Assembly: GCA_900239685.1 (NCBI GenBank)
Contig: OENT01000729.1
Coordinates: 17,067-81,066, forward strand
Source: Rotaria macrura
Taxonomy: Eukaryota > Rotifera > Eurotatoria > Philodinida > Philodinidae
Direction of reading: 5' to 3'
DNA: 64,000 nucleotides
Part shown: piece by piece, positions 1 to 13,384 of the stretch
How the letters are laid out: each line of letters opens with the position of its first letter
How positions within the stretch are numbered: the first letter of the stretch is position 1
Position numbers and translations under genes: made by a program
The notes under the pieces: model-generated
The model's database searches: none
What the model saw: the letters and a program-made list of their open reading frames with translations, nothing else
What the model was told of the DNA's origin: nothing

Positions 1-700
1 GTCCACTGTTATATGTGAAAAGTGTATGGTGTTTCTCATGAATACATCGGATGGTTTTCTTCGATAAGAAAGATCCATCGATGTGTATAGGGACCTTTCG
101 TAAAGTGGACATTTTTTGCACCTGTGCCATCCCTCATTTAAAATAAATTAGAATAAAATGTGAATTGCTAATTCAACTTACATTGAGACCCTTTTATACA
201 GCATCATGCAAACTATGAATTTTAACACTATCTACCGAACAATAATAGTTATGTATTGAGATGTAAATCTACTGATCACAAATAAGAATCACTTATTCAA
301 AAGAAATGAATCAGTTATTTCCTTTGATTTTAACTCTGTACATGTGCTCAAGCACATTAGTTATCATAGTTGTCGTCTCAAATAAGCTATTCGCATATAA
401 AGAAAACGGTATTACCTACCTTTAAGTTATCGTTAGGAGTGGGAATTCGAACAGCTTCTTTCAATCTTGTAGATTCAAATGTATCTAACAGTGAATTTCT
501 AAAGTGAAAAATTTTTCGACAAACTATTTTAAAAAGAAAGATAGTGGCATTACTGAAAAATCAACAACAGATTTTAGTATGTTAACAGCGGAAGACAAAA
601 CAGATGAAGATCAATGTGAAAGTGAATTATAATCTCCTAAACGACTGAAGATTGATCAAACCACGTTTCGTTTTTAGTATAAATGACTTAGAGCCATTGT
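1..700. other. Intergenic, no gene seen
   Basis: AT-rich sequence without a long open frame or a recognisable splice-linked coding block. Nothing supportable is seen apart from the inverted-repeat element that starts at 701. Confidence 0.5.
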
Positions 701-3700
701 TAGGGATGCCCAATTCCAATTCTGGTCAATACCGATTCTTGGGATTGACTGGTCTTGACCGGAATCGGGATTGGAATTGACTAGGATTGACATTGAATCG
801 GGTTATCAAGCTAAAGTTGAGCAATAAACTACTTAACTAGTTAGTTGGTAGCTGAGAAACGCCCAAATTTTTATCTGGTTTTGCCATCAAAAGGCGGTTG
901 TTGAAGAATAACGATTTCTTATTAATTTTCACCAAAGATATTTGGAGTTAAAAATTCGGGATCTGTAATCGACTCCTGAACTTGTGCAATTCATTTTTCG
1001 GTCAAATAAACCGCACTTTAAAGATTTATAATGAAGATTTATTTTTAAAACACTTAATTTGCGTGAAAAATACGTTTCTTCATAAAGGATTAGATTGAGA
1101 ATTCGTGTGTTACCAGACTACTGAGCAAATGGTAAAGTCGCAGCCTGTATGACGGTGACTTTCTACCCTTAACTGATGTCGATTTCCATGAATACTAGCA
1201 GAATTCCCAGTAATTCTAGATCAACTTCGGTTAACTGCAGACTGGTTTATACTTTGTCTAATATCGGTTCCAATGGACTCTAGTAAATCGAAAATCTTGA
1301 GATGGACCTGGTATACTATTAGCAAAAATATACTTACGAAACTCTAAAGCTAATCCTGACTGTCTGAAACTGACTACTTCCAGTTAGTTTAGTAAGAAAT
1401 GAACGAAACCCAAACCAATTCTTAAATCTTTATTAGGTGTAATGAATGATTTTCTTAATTACAAAAGATACATATAAAGTTGCTTTTTATTCAATGGCTT
1501 CTCACGAATATAATCAGTTTATGAAAAATCAGATTGTTTTGCTTAAAGTGTCACATGCTACTCGTTCCGCATATAACATTTCTGCTTAACAAAATCTAGA
1601 AAATCGACTGAAAACACTGTAGTATTTCAAAAACATTGGGATCATGTTATTTTACTTTTTGACATGAACTAAATAAGGTATACCCGATAATTGGAATGTC
1701 AATACTTCACTCTTTATGAGTATTTTCCCATTGTTGATTAAGTAGCATTCAAAATACTTTAAGTAAAAGAGTGAAAAATCATCTATACATATCATAACGG
1801 CTTCTTAAAAAGATTATCGATCAAGTGATACAATTTTTGACAAGATTATATTTAGTGATAATAGTTTCAGAAAATTTCACTCTTTTCGAGGTCAATACCA
1901 AAAGATGATTAAACCTTTCGATTTCTCACTTTATTAGTCAAAAATAGAATTCCATTAGATATTCTCCTATCTCTCAAATAAATAAATAAATAAATATATA
2001 TATATATATACATGATACACGAGTGTTCTTGTGATGAGTATGGCAAAATGAAGAAAATTTTTTCAAAGTATTTGTATTTTCAATATAAAACCCCCCTTTT
2101 CATCTCACAATGAATAGTAGAATATATGTAGTATGCTTTATTTAATACAATAGTACTGGTTCTATAAATACATAGACGCATTTTCTCACAAAAAATACTT
2201 GATTAAACTTAAACTCTTTAAAGAATACATTTTTTATTTCTTGTTCAATTTATCTTTGATTATGTGAACGACGAATCAACATGTATTTTTCCTTTATCAT
2301 AGTTTTTAGTTATCAATAGATATTTTTATCAAATGAAAGAAGAGACTAACAGTCTTTCTACAATACATCCTACAACGAACTTTCTTATTGAAAATGTGGA
2401 CACCCCCTTGTTTATGGCAAGGTGTATTTGTTCAGATGTTTTTTAGTACTAGCACGTTGTAAAAACATTTTAATATCACCATCAGAAACGTTGCCTGAAA
2501 ATGTTCAGTTAATGAACCGATTGAAGAAAAATATATCATTTGTGTATACATCTAGAAAATAATGCGGAGTACACTCATTACAATAATATGAAGCATGGAA
2601 TTGCAATACATTGAATTAAAGAAAGATTAATATTAATTTTAAGTTAGACACAAGAGAGATATTTCAGATAGTTTAATAGAACATATCATATTATTACAAG
2701 TTAATATATTCGAAAAAAGAGGATTTTAGTCCGTCCAGTACTTCGATATTAGTATCTCAGGGTCGGCTATCAAATAATCATAACTTATAAGTAACTCTTA
2801 GAACTTAATATTACGATAATTTTCAAAGGTTTATTTGAATTAAAATTGAAAAGATCAATTATCGAAGTAAACATTTTCACTCTACTTTGAGCAATGTATT
2901 AAAGAAAGCAAAACGTATCAATAGACTGAAGTTAGTATTCACTTTTCTTGCTCATTGTATACGACATGTGCTAAATCACATTTTCCAAGTCAAGTTGTTT
3001 TCTTATGGATTTTCCGAAGTTTGATGTACTTCTAATTATTAAAAACTTCTTACTATTTTCGTCATGTTCATCGCTCAACAGCAGATCCAACGTAATAAAA
3101 TCTTCTTTTCACAATATTTAGTGATTGAGAATCTGGTATTTCATTTATTAAACTCTGAAGGTTATTGAAAGTTGCTAGTTATAAACTAACACGAAACAAA
3201 TATGAATCTCGATTGATTGTTTTTACTCAACTAATAAAAGAGACTGTATGTGAATAAATTACTCAAGCTTGAAGCGTTGATTAAAGCATTCGAATAAAGT
3301 CGTATGTTAAGTAACATTCACTTAGTTCCTTCAAAGTAGGAATATTATTATCTTTTTATTGAATATTTATAAGTATTTATCAAGTGGTACCATAGATGTT
3401 TTGTCTAAATTTTGTTCATATTCAAGATATTTCATGATTGTCAAGACGCATATTTAAAATATAAGTACATCATGAAAGTTTGATATTTTTTATTTTGGGT
3501 ATATATTTCTTTATCGGAATACAGTTCAACGAGAATTGCTTATTTTGGATAAAATAGTGCGTAACATATAAAAAATAAACCAATTGGACACATGTAATAT
3601 TGAAACGAATGCATCAAAGTGAATACTATTACGTACTTAACTCATAAATTAAAATGGACTTAAGATTACATCGAGATTCCGAAAAAGATTATATGTTTAA

Positions 3701-4420
3701 CGCCTCCCATACTCATTCTAATTGCATACTAGCTTATTGAGTCCGATTAAAACATCGAAGCAAAAAACACGCTTATATTTACATTTTCTGAATATGAAAA
3801 TCACTTATTATTTATTATATTATACATTGCTTATTAATTTTTTCTTTCACCTATTTCTAGTATTATTGATTAAGCCTATCAAAATTTAGATGAAATCGGC
3901 ATCAGTTTTACTCGATAACTAGTCTGCTCTCATTCTCACTAGAGTCGATGTGTCCTAATGTTAATCAATTCCTGTTCTTAAAATTAATCCGAATCGAAAT
4001 TATCAGTGGTTAGAATCAAATCTGAAATCGCCTTGAATATATCTAAATTTGTCCAGAAATGGTCTGAATTCCTCAAGAATCGATTAGAATCCCCATTTGT
4101 TAGTAGGGGATACATCACTACACAAGCAGTTACATTACCAATGCATTAGTTAAAAAGTAACAGCAAAACTATGAAGCTAATGTTTTCTCCTGAAAAAGAC
4201 TTGGCAAATAAAAATTGTTTTTATTTAGATTCCGCATGTGTTTTTGTATCCCTAAAATTAAGGATTCCTACGTAGCAAGTGGTCTTCCAAAATTTTCTAG
4301 TCCAATTCACGATCAAGTGTGTTGACCCCAAACCATACTACGTAGCTTTACTCAATGTCAATTCCAGTCAATTCCAAGTCTAGAATTGGAACTGGTTATA
4401 CTGGGATTGGTGTACCTCTA
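701..4420. mobile_element. Possible 3.7-kb hAT-like element with degenerate terminal inverted repeats
   Basis: The left end begins TAGGGATGCCCAATTCCAAT and the reverse complement of the right end begins TAGAGGTACACCAATCCCAG, an imperfect match. Both ends go on into related subterminal sequence rich in GGAATTGACT and GGGATTGG words. The 8 bases before the element (GCCATTGT) and after it (GTAATTGT) agree at 6 of 8, which would fit a worn 8-bp target duplication of hAT type. No transposase frame survives inside; the interior is AT-rich and includes a short A-T microsatellite near 1976-2011. The two ends could instead be two independent small repeats of one family. Confidence 0.35.
1976..2011. 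repeat. AAAT/AT microsatellite
   Basis: A short run of AAAT units passes directly into AT dinucleotides. It is a simple repeat with no further structure. Confidence 0.85.
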
Positions 4421-4832
4421 GTAATTGTGCATCACTTCACAAGGGCGACAACATGTCGTTCTTTTAAAAATATTTGATATTTTAATTTATTATCCCACTC
4501 AATGTATGATGCTGGTTTGCCCATGATTTATCACTTTCTTTGGCATTCGATAAACAAACACAATGTAAAAAATGTATGCTTCAATTGGAAATCCAACTGA
4601 AAATATGATATCTAGTTGACCAATACAGTCTTCTAACCGTTGAACAATTGAACCACAACGAAAATACACTTGCATTTCTGATTGATGCTCGAGTTATCGA
4701 AAGTCAAACGAAGTGAAAAATCTAATATTCTATAAACAATTACCTGTACTCCGTTAGTTACCTTGGAAGATATTCATTCTTGATAAGGAGAGAAAATAAT
4801 TACGATCACCTTATAAATGGTTGAAGTAGCTC

Positions 4833-5059
4833 CCCAGGTCCATCAAAACGGATATATCCGTTACGGACCGTTGAGTGGACGCAGTTATACGGACCGTAAC
4901 ATCATTAAAATAGGACCGTATACGGCCGTATTTTCACAGTATACGATCCTTTATTACTGTGCCCAGAAATAGTACCGTACACGGAGCCGTATACTATGAA
5001 AATACGGCCGTATACGGCCCTATTTTAATGATGTTACGGTCCGTATCGTTCGACCTGGG
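4833..5059. mobile_element. Hairpin MITE with long GC-richer arms
   Basis: The ends are CCCAGGTC on the left and GACCTGGG on the right. Inside, arms at about 4887-4946 and 4988-5048 are near-perfect reverse complements containing TACGGACCGTAACATCATTA and repeated CGTATACGG words. The whole unit of 227 bp would fold into one long hairpin with a short loop. It has no coding capacity. Its GC content is clearly above the surroundings. This is the structure of a non-autonomous foldback or MITE element. Confidence 0.8.
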
Positions 5060-5065
5060 TCCCAT

Positions 5066-5092
5066 ACAAAGGTGTACGTCGTACACCTTTGT
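5066..5092. repeat. 27-nt perfect palindrome
   Basis: Arms of 13 bp (ACAAAGGTGTACG and its exact reverse complement) surround a single central T. It lies 6 bp outside the hairpin element at 4833-5059. Its role is unknown; a dimeric binding site or an element footprint are both possible. Confidence 0.8.
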
Positions 5093-7929
5093 GTCGATGA
5101 GAAATACTTTTCGCAATTAAATATCATTCATAAATATAATAGTATGCTCAGTGCCCTTCGATAGCTGAAGGGTAAGACTACTGAATGGGCAAACGAGCTA
5201 TCTTATCTTGATTTCGATTCTTGATTGAAGGATTTATATATCATATTCTATTTGTTGATCGCGAAAGTCAAAGGAATTGAAAAATCTAGTATTTTATAAA
5301 ACAAATTTGTCGATTTATATTAAAATTAATATGAGCAACGTTGAAGAGTGATTAGACTTCTTCAACAACAGAGATCATCTGTTTATGTTTCTGAAAAAGT
5401 TCGTAATCGTACAGCTTTGATTATTTCTTAATTAAGAATTTAGACTACGATTTCCTAAATCCCATCTCTGACAAAACAAATTGACTGATCTTCAATGTGA
5501 AATTCTTATTTTTTCTAATTTAATCTTCATGGATAGTTCACTTGTTGAAATAGAAAACGTTGCATTGGTATATTCATTTTGAAATCTTACATTTTATGTT
5601 CACAATATGTTTTGTATCAATATGATTGCTAGTTACCACTACTACCGTAGCATAGTATTCGGTGTATTTAACTATAAATTATTAGGAAAATTGAGATTTC
5701 CTATCCTAATTTTTGTTTTCGATTATAAAAAATTTATGGAAAGCCTGATGCGAGGCACACATAAGCAGTGGACATCAGACAAAAAAAGATCCAAGTTTAG
5801 TTTATTTCATTTGTGCTTGTAAAAGTATTCAGATGCATCAAAGAACTTGTTTTCACCCTTAAGAGAATTCTTAAGTTTTCATTTAGCATTTTAACTTCTT
5901 AGTACAATCGGTGTCAAAGAGCCGTATGCTCGAAAGCGAGGAAATATATTACGACCGTCGGGATACTCAATTAAAAAAGAGTTAATTCATCGATGTTGAA
6001 AAATGTATGAACATTGGTTTTGTGTGGCAACTAAGTATAGTCATTAGATACAATATACTATGTCATCCTTCTCTCTTCAAATCTATATTGGTAAGGAGAA
6101 AGATGCGTTTTACCCGTTTGTTGTCTCACATTGAATCATACCATCTGTAAATCCTATAGTTCCTTTCTTCAAATCAATTTCGCGCATAATTATCACGAGT
6201 GTGAATATGGCAAATATACAGTAAGATGTAAGATTCTACCTAATCTGTAACAAATCTGGGTTACAAGTGCAGTTTTGTCCACCACTGTAAAGTAGATTTG
6301 AGGGCAGATGAAATTCAGTTTAATTCACAGTCAATGAATTGTTACAATGTTTCGCATACGTCCAAGCACTGCATGAACGGGATTCATCAATTCCAGTGTA
6401 TCACTTGAAGACGAAAAACCTTAATCTGCTCGACCTACAACTTAAGAGATTTGATCCAGTAATGTGTTTATACAAGACGACATCATTGATTAAAATCTTC
6501 GACGTTGGAAAAATGAATTAGAAATCTATCGCTACTCAAAGCATCTATGACCTGTAGTGTATACACGGCTATACATTTGTCCGTAAATCTATATCGATAG
6601 TCACAAGTACACTTTATCCAATTTGATCTCTATAGTGTATTCTATTCGAATGAGAAAAAAATTACCTTATCGGAGATCTTCTTTTATCGAAAAGAAACAT
6701 TTATTCACTCAAATTTTTCTATCTACACTATGTTCATTCAAATCTTGTTAATTAAAAACGATAAAGGATCTAATAAATATATGCGAGCAATCTTTAAGCT
6801 GAAACCATTATTTTACATAGGAAAGAAATGGCTCAATGAGAATAAATTCCAATCCCTGATTTAACAATGTGTTGAAACTTCATCTGTTCTACAAGGCTCA
6901 AGTCATTGCATCGTCGATGTCTAATATAAATGATGATCTCATACCAAAGTTGGAGCGATTTTACGGACTGTTGCTCGTGAGTCATGTTGTCTTCACGATT
7001 TCCCTAAAGATGTTATCGTGTGCATCGAGAGCTCATGTTTTGCATAGATCCAAAAAAAATGATTCCTGAAACATTCATTTTTCATGGAAATTCTTGATTG
7101 CTCACATTAGTGAGATCGTACGTATATTTTCTTGAAATTGTCAAACCTCTACAAATAATATTTCTTCAATTTTTTTTTATCCATTATCCTTTCGTCTAAA
7201 CTGATAATCTATATACGAAATAACATTGAGATGAGTCTGCAAGAAAATTAAGATCAGTCGACAATGTATGTATATTGATGCAGATTTATGTTATGAAGTA
7301 TGATAAATTTTCATGAACCTTTGTAACAAAATAAAGTAAATTTGGTGCGATATATTTATTACTAGTGTCTTCATATGGAGTTCTTGAGAATTCAATATGC
7401 TTTCATTCACAAAGAAAGCCTTCACCTATCATCATTTTATTATCATAAATTGAAAATACAATTTCAACTCATCGCCATTCTAAACATTATTAAAAAATAA
7501 TCAACTTTCATTGTGAATTTCTTCACGCTTCAATTAAGCGAGTTATGATTAGTAGCATAATATTGTGACAACGACTGCTGCCTCATTAATTTTTTTCGTG
7601 ACTCGATTTGTATAATCTACTGCGCTTGTTGACAAAAGCAGACTTCACAAGCAAATAAACGTCACGAATCATTTTTAAAAATGACCTCGTCAGTATGACT
7701 ATTAAATTATGTTGTTGAAAATGACAGCTAAATAGAGAAGAACGAAAAAAAAAATAAGACTCACTACAGAGACGAATTTGCGAGGGTATTGAAATACTAC
7801 ACACGCATGTGAAGGACTGATTTTGCATTAATTACTTACTTACCTTTATTAAAAGTGGTATTTGCACAACACACTTCATTTATAAGCGTGCTTTTTGCGA
7901 GTTTCATGCATTAACGTAACTAGATCAGT
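5093..7929. other. Intergenic, no credible gene
   Basis: Only short open frames of random composition occur (for example at 5607-5822 and 6869-7069), without family motifs or convincing splice connections. The last part must hold the promoter of the hydrolase gene that starts at 7930. Confidence 0.5.
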
Positions 7930-8520
7930 ATGACAAACGAAATATCGACTCATACTTCTAATAAAAGTAAGCGTGCACTACTCGTGGTCGATATTCAAAA
8001 TGATTATTTTCCTGGTGGCTTATGGACACTAAATGGCATGGATGCTGCTGCTGATAATGCAGCCCGTCTTCTTACTGCAGCTCGTGCTTCTGGTGATCTT
8101 GTTGTTCATATTCGCCACGAATTCACAAGTAACGATGCACCATTTTTTAAGCCTGACTCGACTGGTGCCCATATCCATCAAAAAGTGCGCAATGTGAAAG
8201 ATGAACATGTTGTAGTGAAACGATATACCAACTCCTATAGAGAAACTAATCTTAAGGAAATACTTGATAGTCATGATATTCGACAGGTAGTTATTTGTGG
8301 TGCTATGAGTCAAAATTGTATCGACGCCGTAACTCGGGCTTCGAATGACTATGGATATGAATGTACCGTTATTCACGATGCTTGTGCTACTCGTGATCTT
8401 GAATTCAATGGCATGTCAATCCCAGCTAAATACGTGCATGCAGCATTTATGGCTGCTCTTCAATTCGCCTATGCAAAGACCATTTCTACAGACGAATATC
8501 TCGTCAATGGCAATAACTGA
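7930..8520 (+). CDS. Isochorismatase-family cysteine hydrolase
   Basis: A single-exon gene for 196 aa, close to the usual 180-220 aa of the isochorismatase-like hydrolase family. The fold's catalytic triad is visible: Asp21 in LLVVDIQNDY near the N-terminus, Lys97 in VVKRYTNSY, and the nucleophile Cys130 in GAMSQNCIDA. The GAMSQNC stretch also carries the usual cis-peptide turn before the cysteine. Members hydrolyse amides or enol ethers such as nicotinamide, ureidoacrylate or isochorismate. The metal-binding D-x-H pattern of true nicotinamidases is not obvious, so the substrate is left open. There is no signal peptide, so the protein is probably cytosolic. The start is the first ATG of the frame, and AATAAA lies at 8581-8586, 61 nt past the stop. 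The lack of introns and the bacterial-type sequence suggest acquisition from bacteria; that is inference. Confidence 0.93.
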   Translation: MTNEISTHTSNKSKRALLVVDIQNDYFPGGLWTLNGMDAAADNAARLLTAARASGDLVVHIRHEFTSNDAPFFKPDSTGAHIHQKVRNVKDEHVVVKRYTNSYRETNLKEILDSHDIRQVVICGAMSQNCIDAVTRASNDYGYECTVIHDACATRDLEFNGMSIPAKYVHAAFMAALQFAYAKTISTDEYLVNGNN

Positions 8521-9819
8521 AATTTACTCTTCAACTCTGACATTTTTTCTGCCTCGATTTTTGAAATATTTATTAATTGAAATAAATATCTGTTCGCTGC
8601 CTACTCTTTTTTGAAAGGCCGTCGATTCATTACATCTACTCAGAACTGAGTTATCAAATAACAACTGTGCTGCTTGTGCAACCATGAGTATTATTTCTTC
8701 TGCTGTTAAAATCTTAAAATTTCCATGCGAAACTAAAAGAAAAGGTTTCGCTCACTCTATGCACCTTGAAGATAGTTTCTTAGAATATGAGATGCTCAAA
8801 GCGAGTTTGTTAGATATTTCTTCAGTTGGGAAGGATGTTGCAATATGTAAAGAATTCAAAACTCTTTCAAAGGTTAGTTGGGAAACTATTACGCAAGTTT
8901 TAAAAGAAAAATCTCGATTTCGTTGCAAAAATGTTTTCCTTTGAACGTTTCTTTTTCTTTTATTCGTTTTAGTAGAGTGGTTGAACAACCGCACTTTATA
9001 GGAAACGAACGAAAAAATAGTCTCACATCTTAACTACATATACTGTTACTATCGAATTAGTCTTTTAAAAGGTCTTAGTTTTTACCAACGTAGCATATCA
9101 TCATTATTATCTCCAACCAATCATTGGCGGTAAGAAAGGAATTGATTGTGACTGGATTACGTGGAGAACAACAACTACATCTTCAATTCTTATCGGAAAC
9201 TATTTATTACACAAATCCGACGTGACGAAATATGCCCAATGTGTCTGATTGTCACTATTTATCATCATAAAAAAATAGAATATCTATCTTTGTTTGAAGA
9301 TACATTTTACTCTTTTTTCCTAGTTCGGCAATTAGAATTCCATCGCAATCAGTATTCGCTGATCGACCAGCTTGTCGAAAGTTTCCATTAAAAAAAACTA
9401 CTTTTAGCACGAACAAAATTTTAGTTACATTTCAAAACTATTGCAACAATTGAGTTTCATCGATTGAGTTTCTCTGGCTTGAAATCTTTATCATTAAGCT
9501 TGGAAAATTGAAACAATTGCAGTCTACTTTTCGTGACTTCTTGAGAAAGATGTACATACGAATGATTCAAGACTTATTTCTCTGTTCTTCAACAATAAGC
9601 GAATCTCTACGATTTATCAGAGACAAATAATTTCGATCAATTGTATATTAATATGTCAAAGTTTTGACCCCCGATGCGTCAAGTTTCTTTTCACATGAAT
9701 AAAATAATTAGGTAACCTAAGTATCCAGATAGATAGAGCACCACAAGGTATTGTTAATCCTTTATTCTATCAAATTATTCAAAACTGAATATAATTGTTG
9801 CGCCTATTTAACAAAATGT
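8521..9819. other. Intergenic, no credible gene
   Basis: After the poly(A) signal AATAAA at 8581-8586, AT-rich sequence follows. The frames at 8684-8944 and 9161-9391 show no family features and no codon pattern that separates them from chance. Confidence 0.45.
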
Positions 9820-9891
9820 TCAGGCAGTAAGCTTCTTCTCGACATGACGCTTGATGATCGACCACATATTCTCTATTGAATTAACATCGCC
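9820..9891 (-). pseudogene. C-terminal relic of a Tc1/mariner-like transposase
   Basis: Read on the minus strand this stretch gives DVNSIENMWSIIKRHVEKKL and a stop. It matches the last conserved block of Tc1-family transposases (DLNPIENxW...IKRRV), which carries the third acidic residue of the DDE catalytic triad. No longer frame connects to it upstream (higher coordinates), so only the tail of a dead copy is recognisable. Further worn transposon sequence probably surrounds it on both sides. Confidence 0.7.
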
Positions 9892-12800
9892 AGTCTTCAA
9901 CAGTGTCACTCAGTTCAAACACCTATTTAAGCATCAATTTTATAGCTGTTTAGTTTTTAGATTTGAAGTTTTTTGTTCTACTGTAATCTGCATCGTTAAC
10001 AATCTTTCTTAATCAATATAGCTCGACTGTGATTCTCGCTATTGTGTTGACTTTCGTATCGAATGCGTGTATCTTTGTACTTCTGTATTAACATCATTAT
10101 TGTCTAGGACAAAGTACTTCTGTTACTTAATCATCCAATTTGCTTCTGTGCCATTCATTGCGACACGTTCTAACTTCAGTACTGACAAACTGCTACAGAC
10201 GAGTTTTTCATTGAATGTAGTGGCCACCTATTCATAGTTGTCATTTAGCTCGATCTTTGATTTTGATATCGTTCCAATTGACAGATCGGATGAATATGTT
10301 CATTCAAGAAACAACAAACTTCATGGAACTGATGACTATTATTCCAGTTGCGTAGAAGAATTGAGTTTTTCGCTCGTAAAAAAGTCGAATTTTATTGTAG
10401 ACTTATTTCCATCTAATCCACATATACCTACAGTGACATGTAGCACATGCAAATATTATTTAGATCTTGCGTTATCTTTTAGAAATTTATTGAAAAATAG
10501 AAAATAGAAAATTCTAAAGATTTGATTTTAAGAAAATCGTATCATGGCGAAGTGAAACATGTTTACATTTTACTACGGTATATATGCTATCTTAACGTAA
10601 AAATACGCACCGTTACTTAGTTTTCGAATGTTTTTCATGATTTGTGCTGTATATAGTTTTTATCGAAACATCGATGAGAAACAACATATCTTTCTTTATC
10701 TCCAACAAAATATTAAAGAAAATGATAGCTAGATGACTTATTGTTGAATGTAAATGTAGCAATGGCCAAGATTAATCATGATCAACAAAATAAAGCAAAA
10801 GATCAAGCCGACAAATCAATAATAACTATAACGGAAGCAGATCATTTGTTATGAACGAAGTAATGCTTTCCAGACTTTTGTGGAGTGCACTGAATCATAG
10901 AGGAAAATAAACAGTAGATTCCAATTGAGCTATGTTGTCTCACTTACTTTCTACGCTCTAAGCTTTCCTAATGAAACAATTCCACAATTATCCGATAGAA
11001 AATAAATAAGCAACACGACAGGCATAATGCCTTTATATTGCCTGATGTATCACAATACCATAGTTTCATTGGATTGCATTGTATAGTGAACACAATGTAC
11101 GTTCTCTCTAAACCAGTCATAATCATAGTCATAAAATGTTTAATAAAAAACAATGCTAGGCATAAAAAATGACAGAACTTTGTCAGAACAGTCAATAAAG
11201 ACGATTTCGTATTCACTGTTGCTATTAAGATATCCAACAATTTTTATCCTGTACGAGGACGATGAGCTCCAAATCATGTGATTTAGAAAGCAATGTCATA
11301 ATATCGATCTACTTTCTGTGTAGTTTTAATTTTCATTCTTTTCTTTAGAACCCATAATACAAAACGAGCATATAACGACGAACAACCTGGTATTTCTTCT
11401 TCTTTCTCTAAAATTTATAATTTGCCTTGCTATTTTTTTAATTATTGTCAGTATTTGTTGACGCTGCATTTGATTACAACTCTGTTTTATACTTACTGAC
11501 ATAATTTGTACGAGCACCACAGCAAGTAGATAACTTCTTGGAGATTTTTTTTCTCTTTCATTTTCTAGTATTTCTATTGAATCAGTTCTTCGTTGGCATT
11601 TTGTTTCGATTGATATGTGAACACGCACATATTTATAGGAGCTAATACACTCATAGTGTATATTTATTTGAACTAATGTATTCATGACATGCAAATAAAT
11701 GCATTTATATCAACAAGCTACAGCAACCAAAACGGTGTTCTATTATTTTTTTAGAACACTGCGAATAAATACTTATTCAAACAAGTCGAATTTCTTGTCA
11801 ACAACTACGTAGTTACGTTCTCTACTACTAACACATTTATTGTAATGAGTTCTATTCAACGGTACTCTCACGAACGCTCTAGTAAAGGTTTCATGAGAAT
11901 ATGCTCTTTAGTATAATATTCATTGGTTGTAGTATTTTCTCTTAATTGGCTAAACATCTAGCTCATTGCCCTACTTTTGTCAAATCAGATCTGAATTGAG
12001 CGTTACACAACATAAGATTATAGTGCGCTTTTACTGTCTGCCTACGGACATGACTCAAGCAGTACTATTTTGTATGTCTTTTACATTTATTACAATATGT
12101 TGGGATGATTATTTTTAATTATCAATATGCATCATTAGTAGATGTGTGTTAAACAAACTGGAATATGCTTTGATTAGATCACTCATTTTTTAATGTAAAT
12201 TTTTATTTTAAATATGCATAACAAGCGTTTAAAACGATGTGGGAAGCGATTAAAATTTGATGGAAAGATATAATTCCATCGAGTATTTTTATGTTTTTTC
12301 TGTGACTGCAAACAAATGGCTTAAAAAACCACATATTCGTCATCAAATACTCTTCCTGTATCATTGCTTAAACAGAAGCATTCAGTCATAGGAATGGAGA
12401 ATCAAAGCATATGCCATATGGTACATGTGAAAATAACCCAACCATCATTATTCTTATGACTGAAACTGTAGATATGAATGGAAATTCCATGAAAAACCAG
12501 ATTCAGATGATTGATTCTGAGGTTATCTTAAATTTTGATTCATTATCCGAGTAAACTTCATAAATGAACGAAGAGTATTGATGTCGACACCTTAGTAACT
12601 TAAAGAAATTTGACAAATTCTTCAAAGTATACGCGATTATTCGAATAAGTAGTACTCTATGATTCTAGAATATTCGATCATATCTCTATTGATCTCCACA
12701 GATATATTGGGAGTTTGTCATAAAAATATGGACGATCGGTAGAAACAAGGGTACAAGAATAAATTGATCAAGTTCTTTTTTTTTGCACTATCAACTATTT

Positions 12801-13384
12801 GAAGCAGTTGTTGTGTCATTTTTCTAGTCCGATGTGAATGTACTTGAAACGAATAGCATCAATCATAACGACAATCGTATGCATAAGAGTAAAAGCGTAC
12901 GTATGGAGCTGACTGATTGAAGTCAGTGAGCGTTGATGAAGCGAAAGAAGAATAGAAATAGACAGATTGGAAACATTCTACGCAGATGGAACAATGCGAC
13001 TAATGAGTATGAACATTACATTAAAAGGAATATAATGTAAAATATGCATTTTCTTCAATGAATAATACATGAATGAATGCATTGCTAGAATGGAAGCAAA
13101 CGTGAGTGGGAACACACAAACATAGGAAAAGGACGTGAAGAAAAACGATAAATACATCAAATGGCGATTGAATTCTCTCTGTTTTTTTGATTATAGTTTT
13201 CACTAGAAAAACGACATACATTCAACATGTTTTTATTTAAATACATGCTTCCAAGGAGTATTGAGTAATTTATTAAAATAAAATCAAAATATTCTAACTG
13301 GAACAAATTATATGAAATTATGTACTCATTTGGTATCATATAATCATCTGTCAAACGGTGCATAAAATATTAAAAATAATGGAC
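9892..13384. other. Intergenic, no credible gene
   Basis: AT-rich. The longest frame is 122 codons on the minus strand (11326-11694); it is basic and shows no domain, signal peptide or supportive splice structure, so it is not called. On the minus strand AATAAA is read at 13269-13274, a likely poly(A) signal for the gene at 13385-13753. Confidence 0.45.

Noticed and set aside
11326-11694. 122-codon minus-strand frame
   Set aside because: Basic, low-complexity composition, no domain, signal or splice support; length is attainable by chance in AT-rich DNA scanned in six frames.
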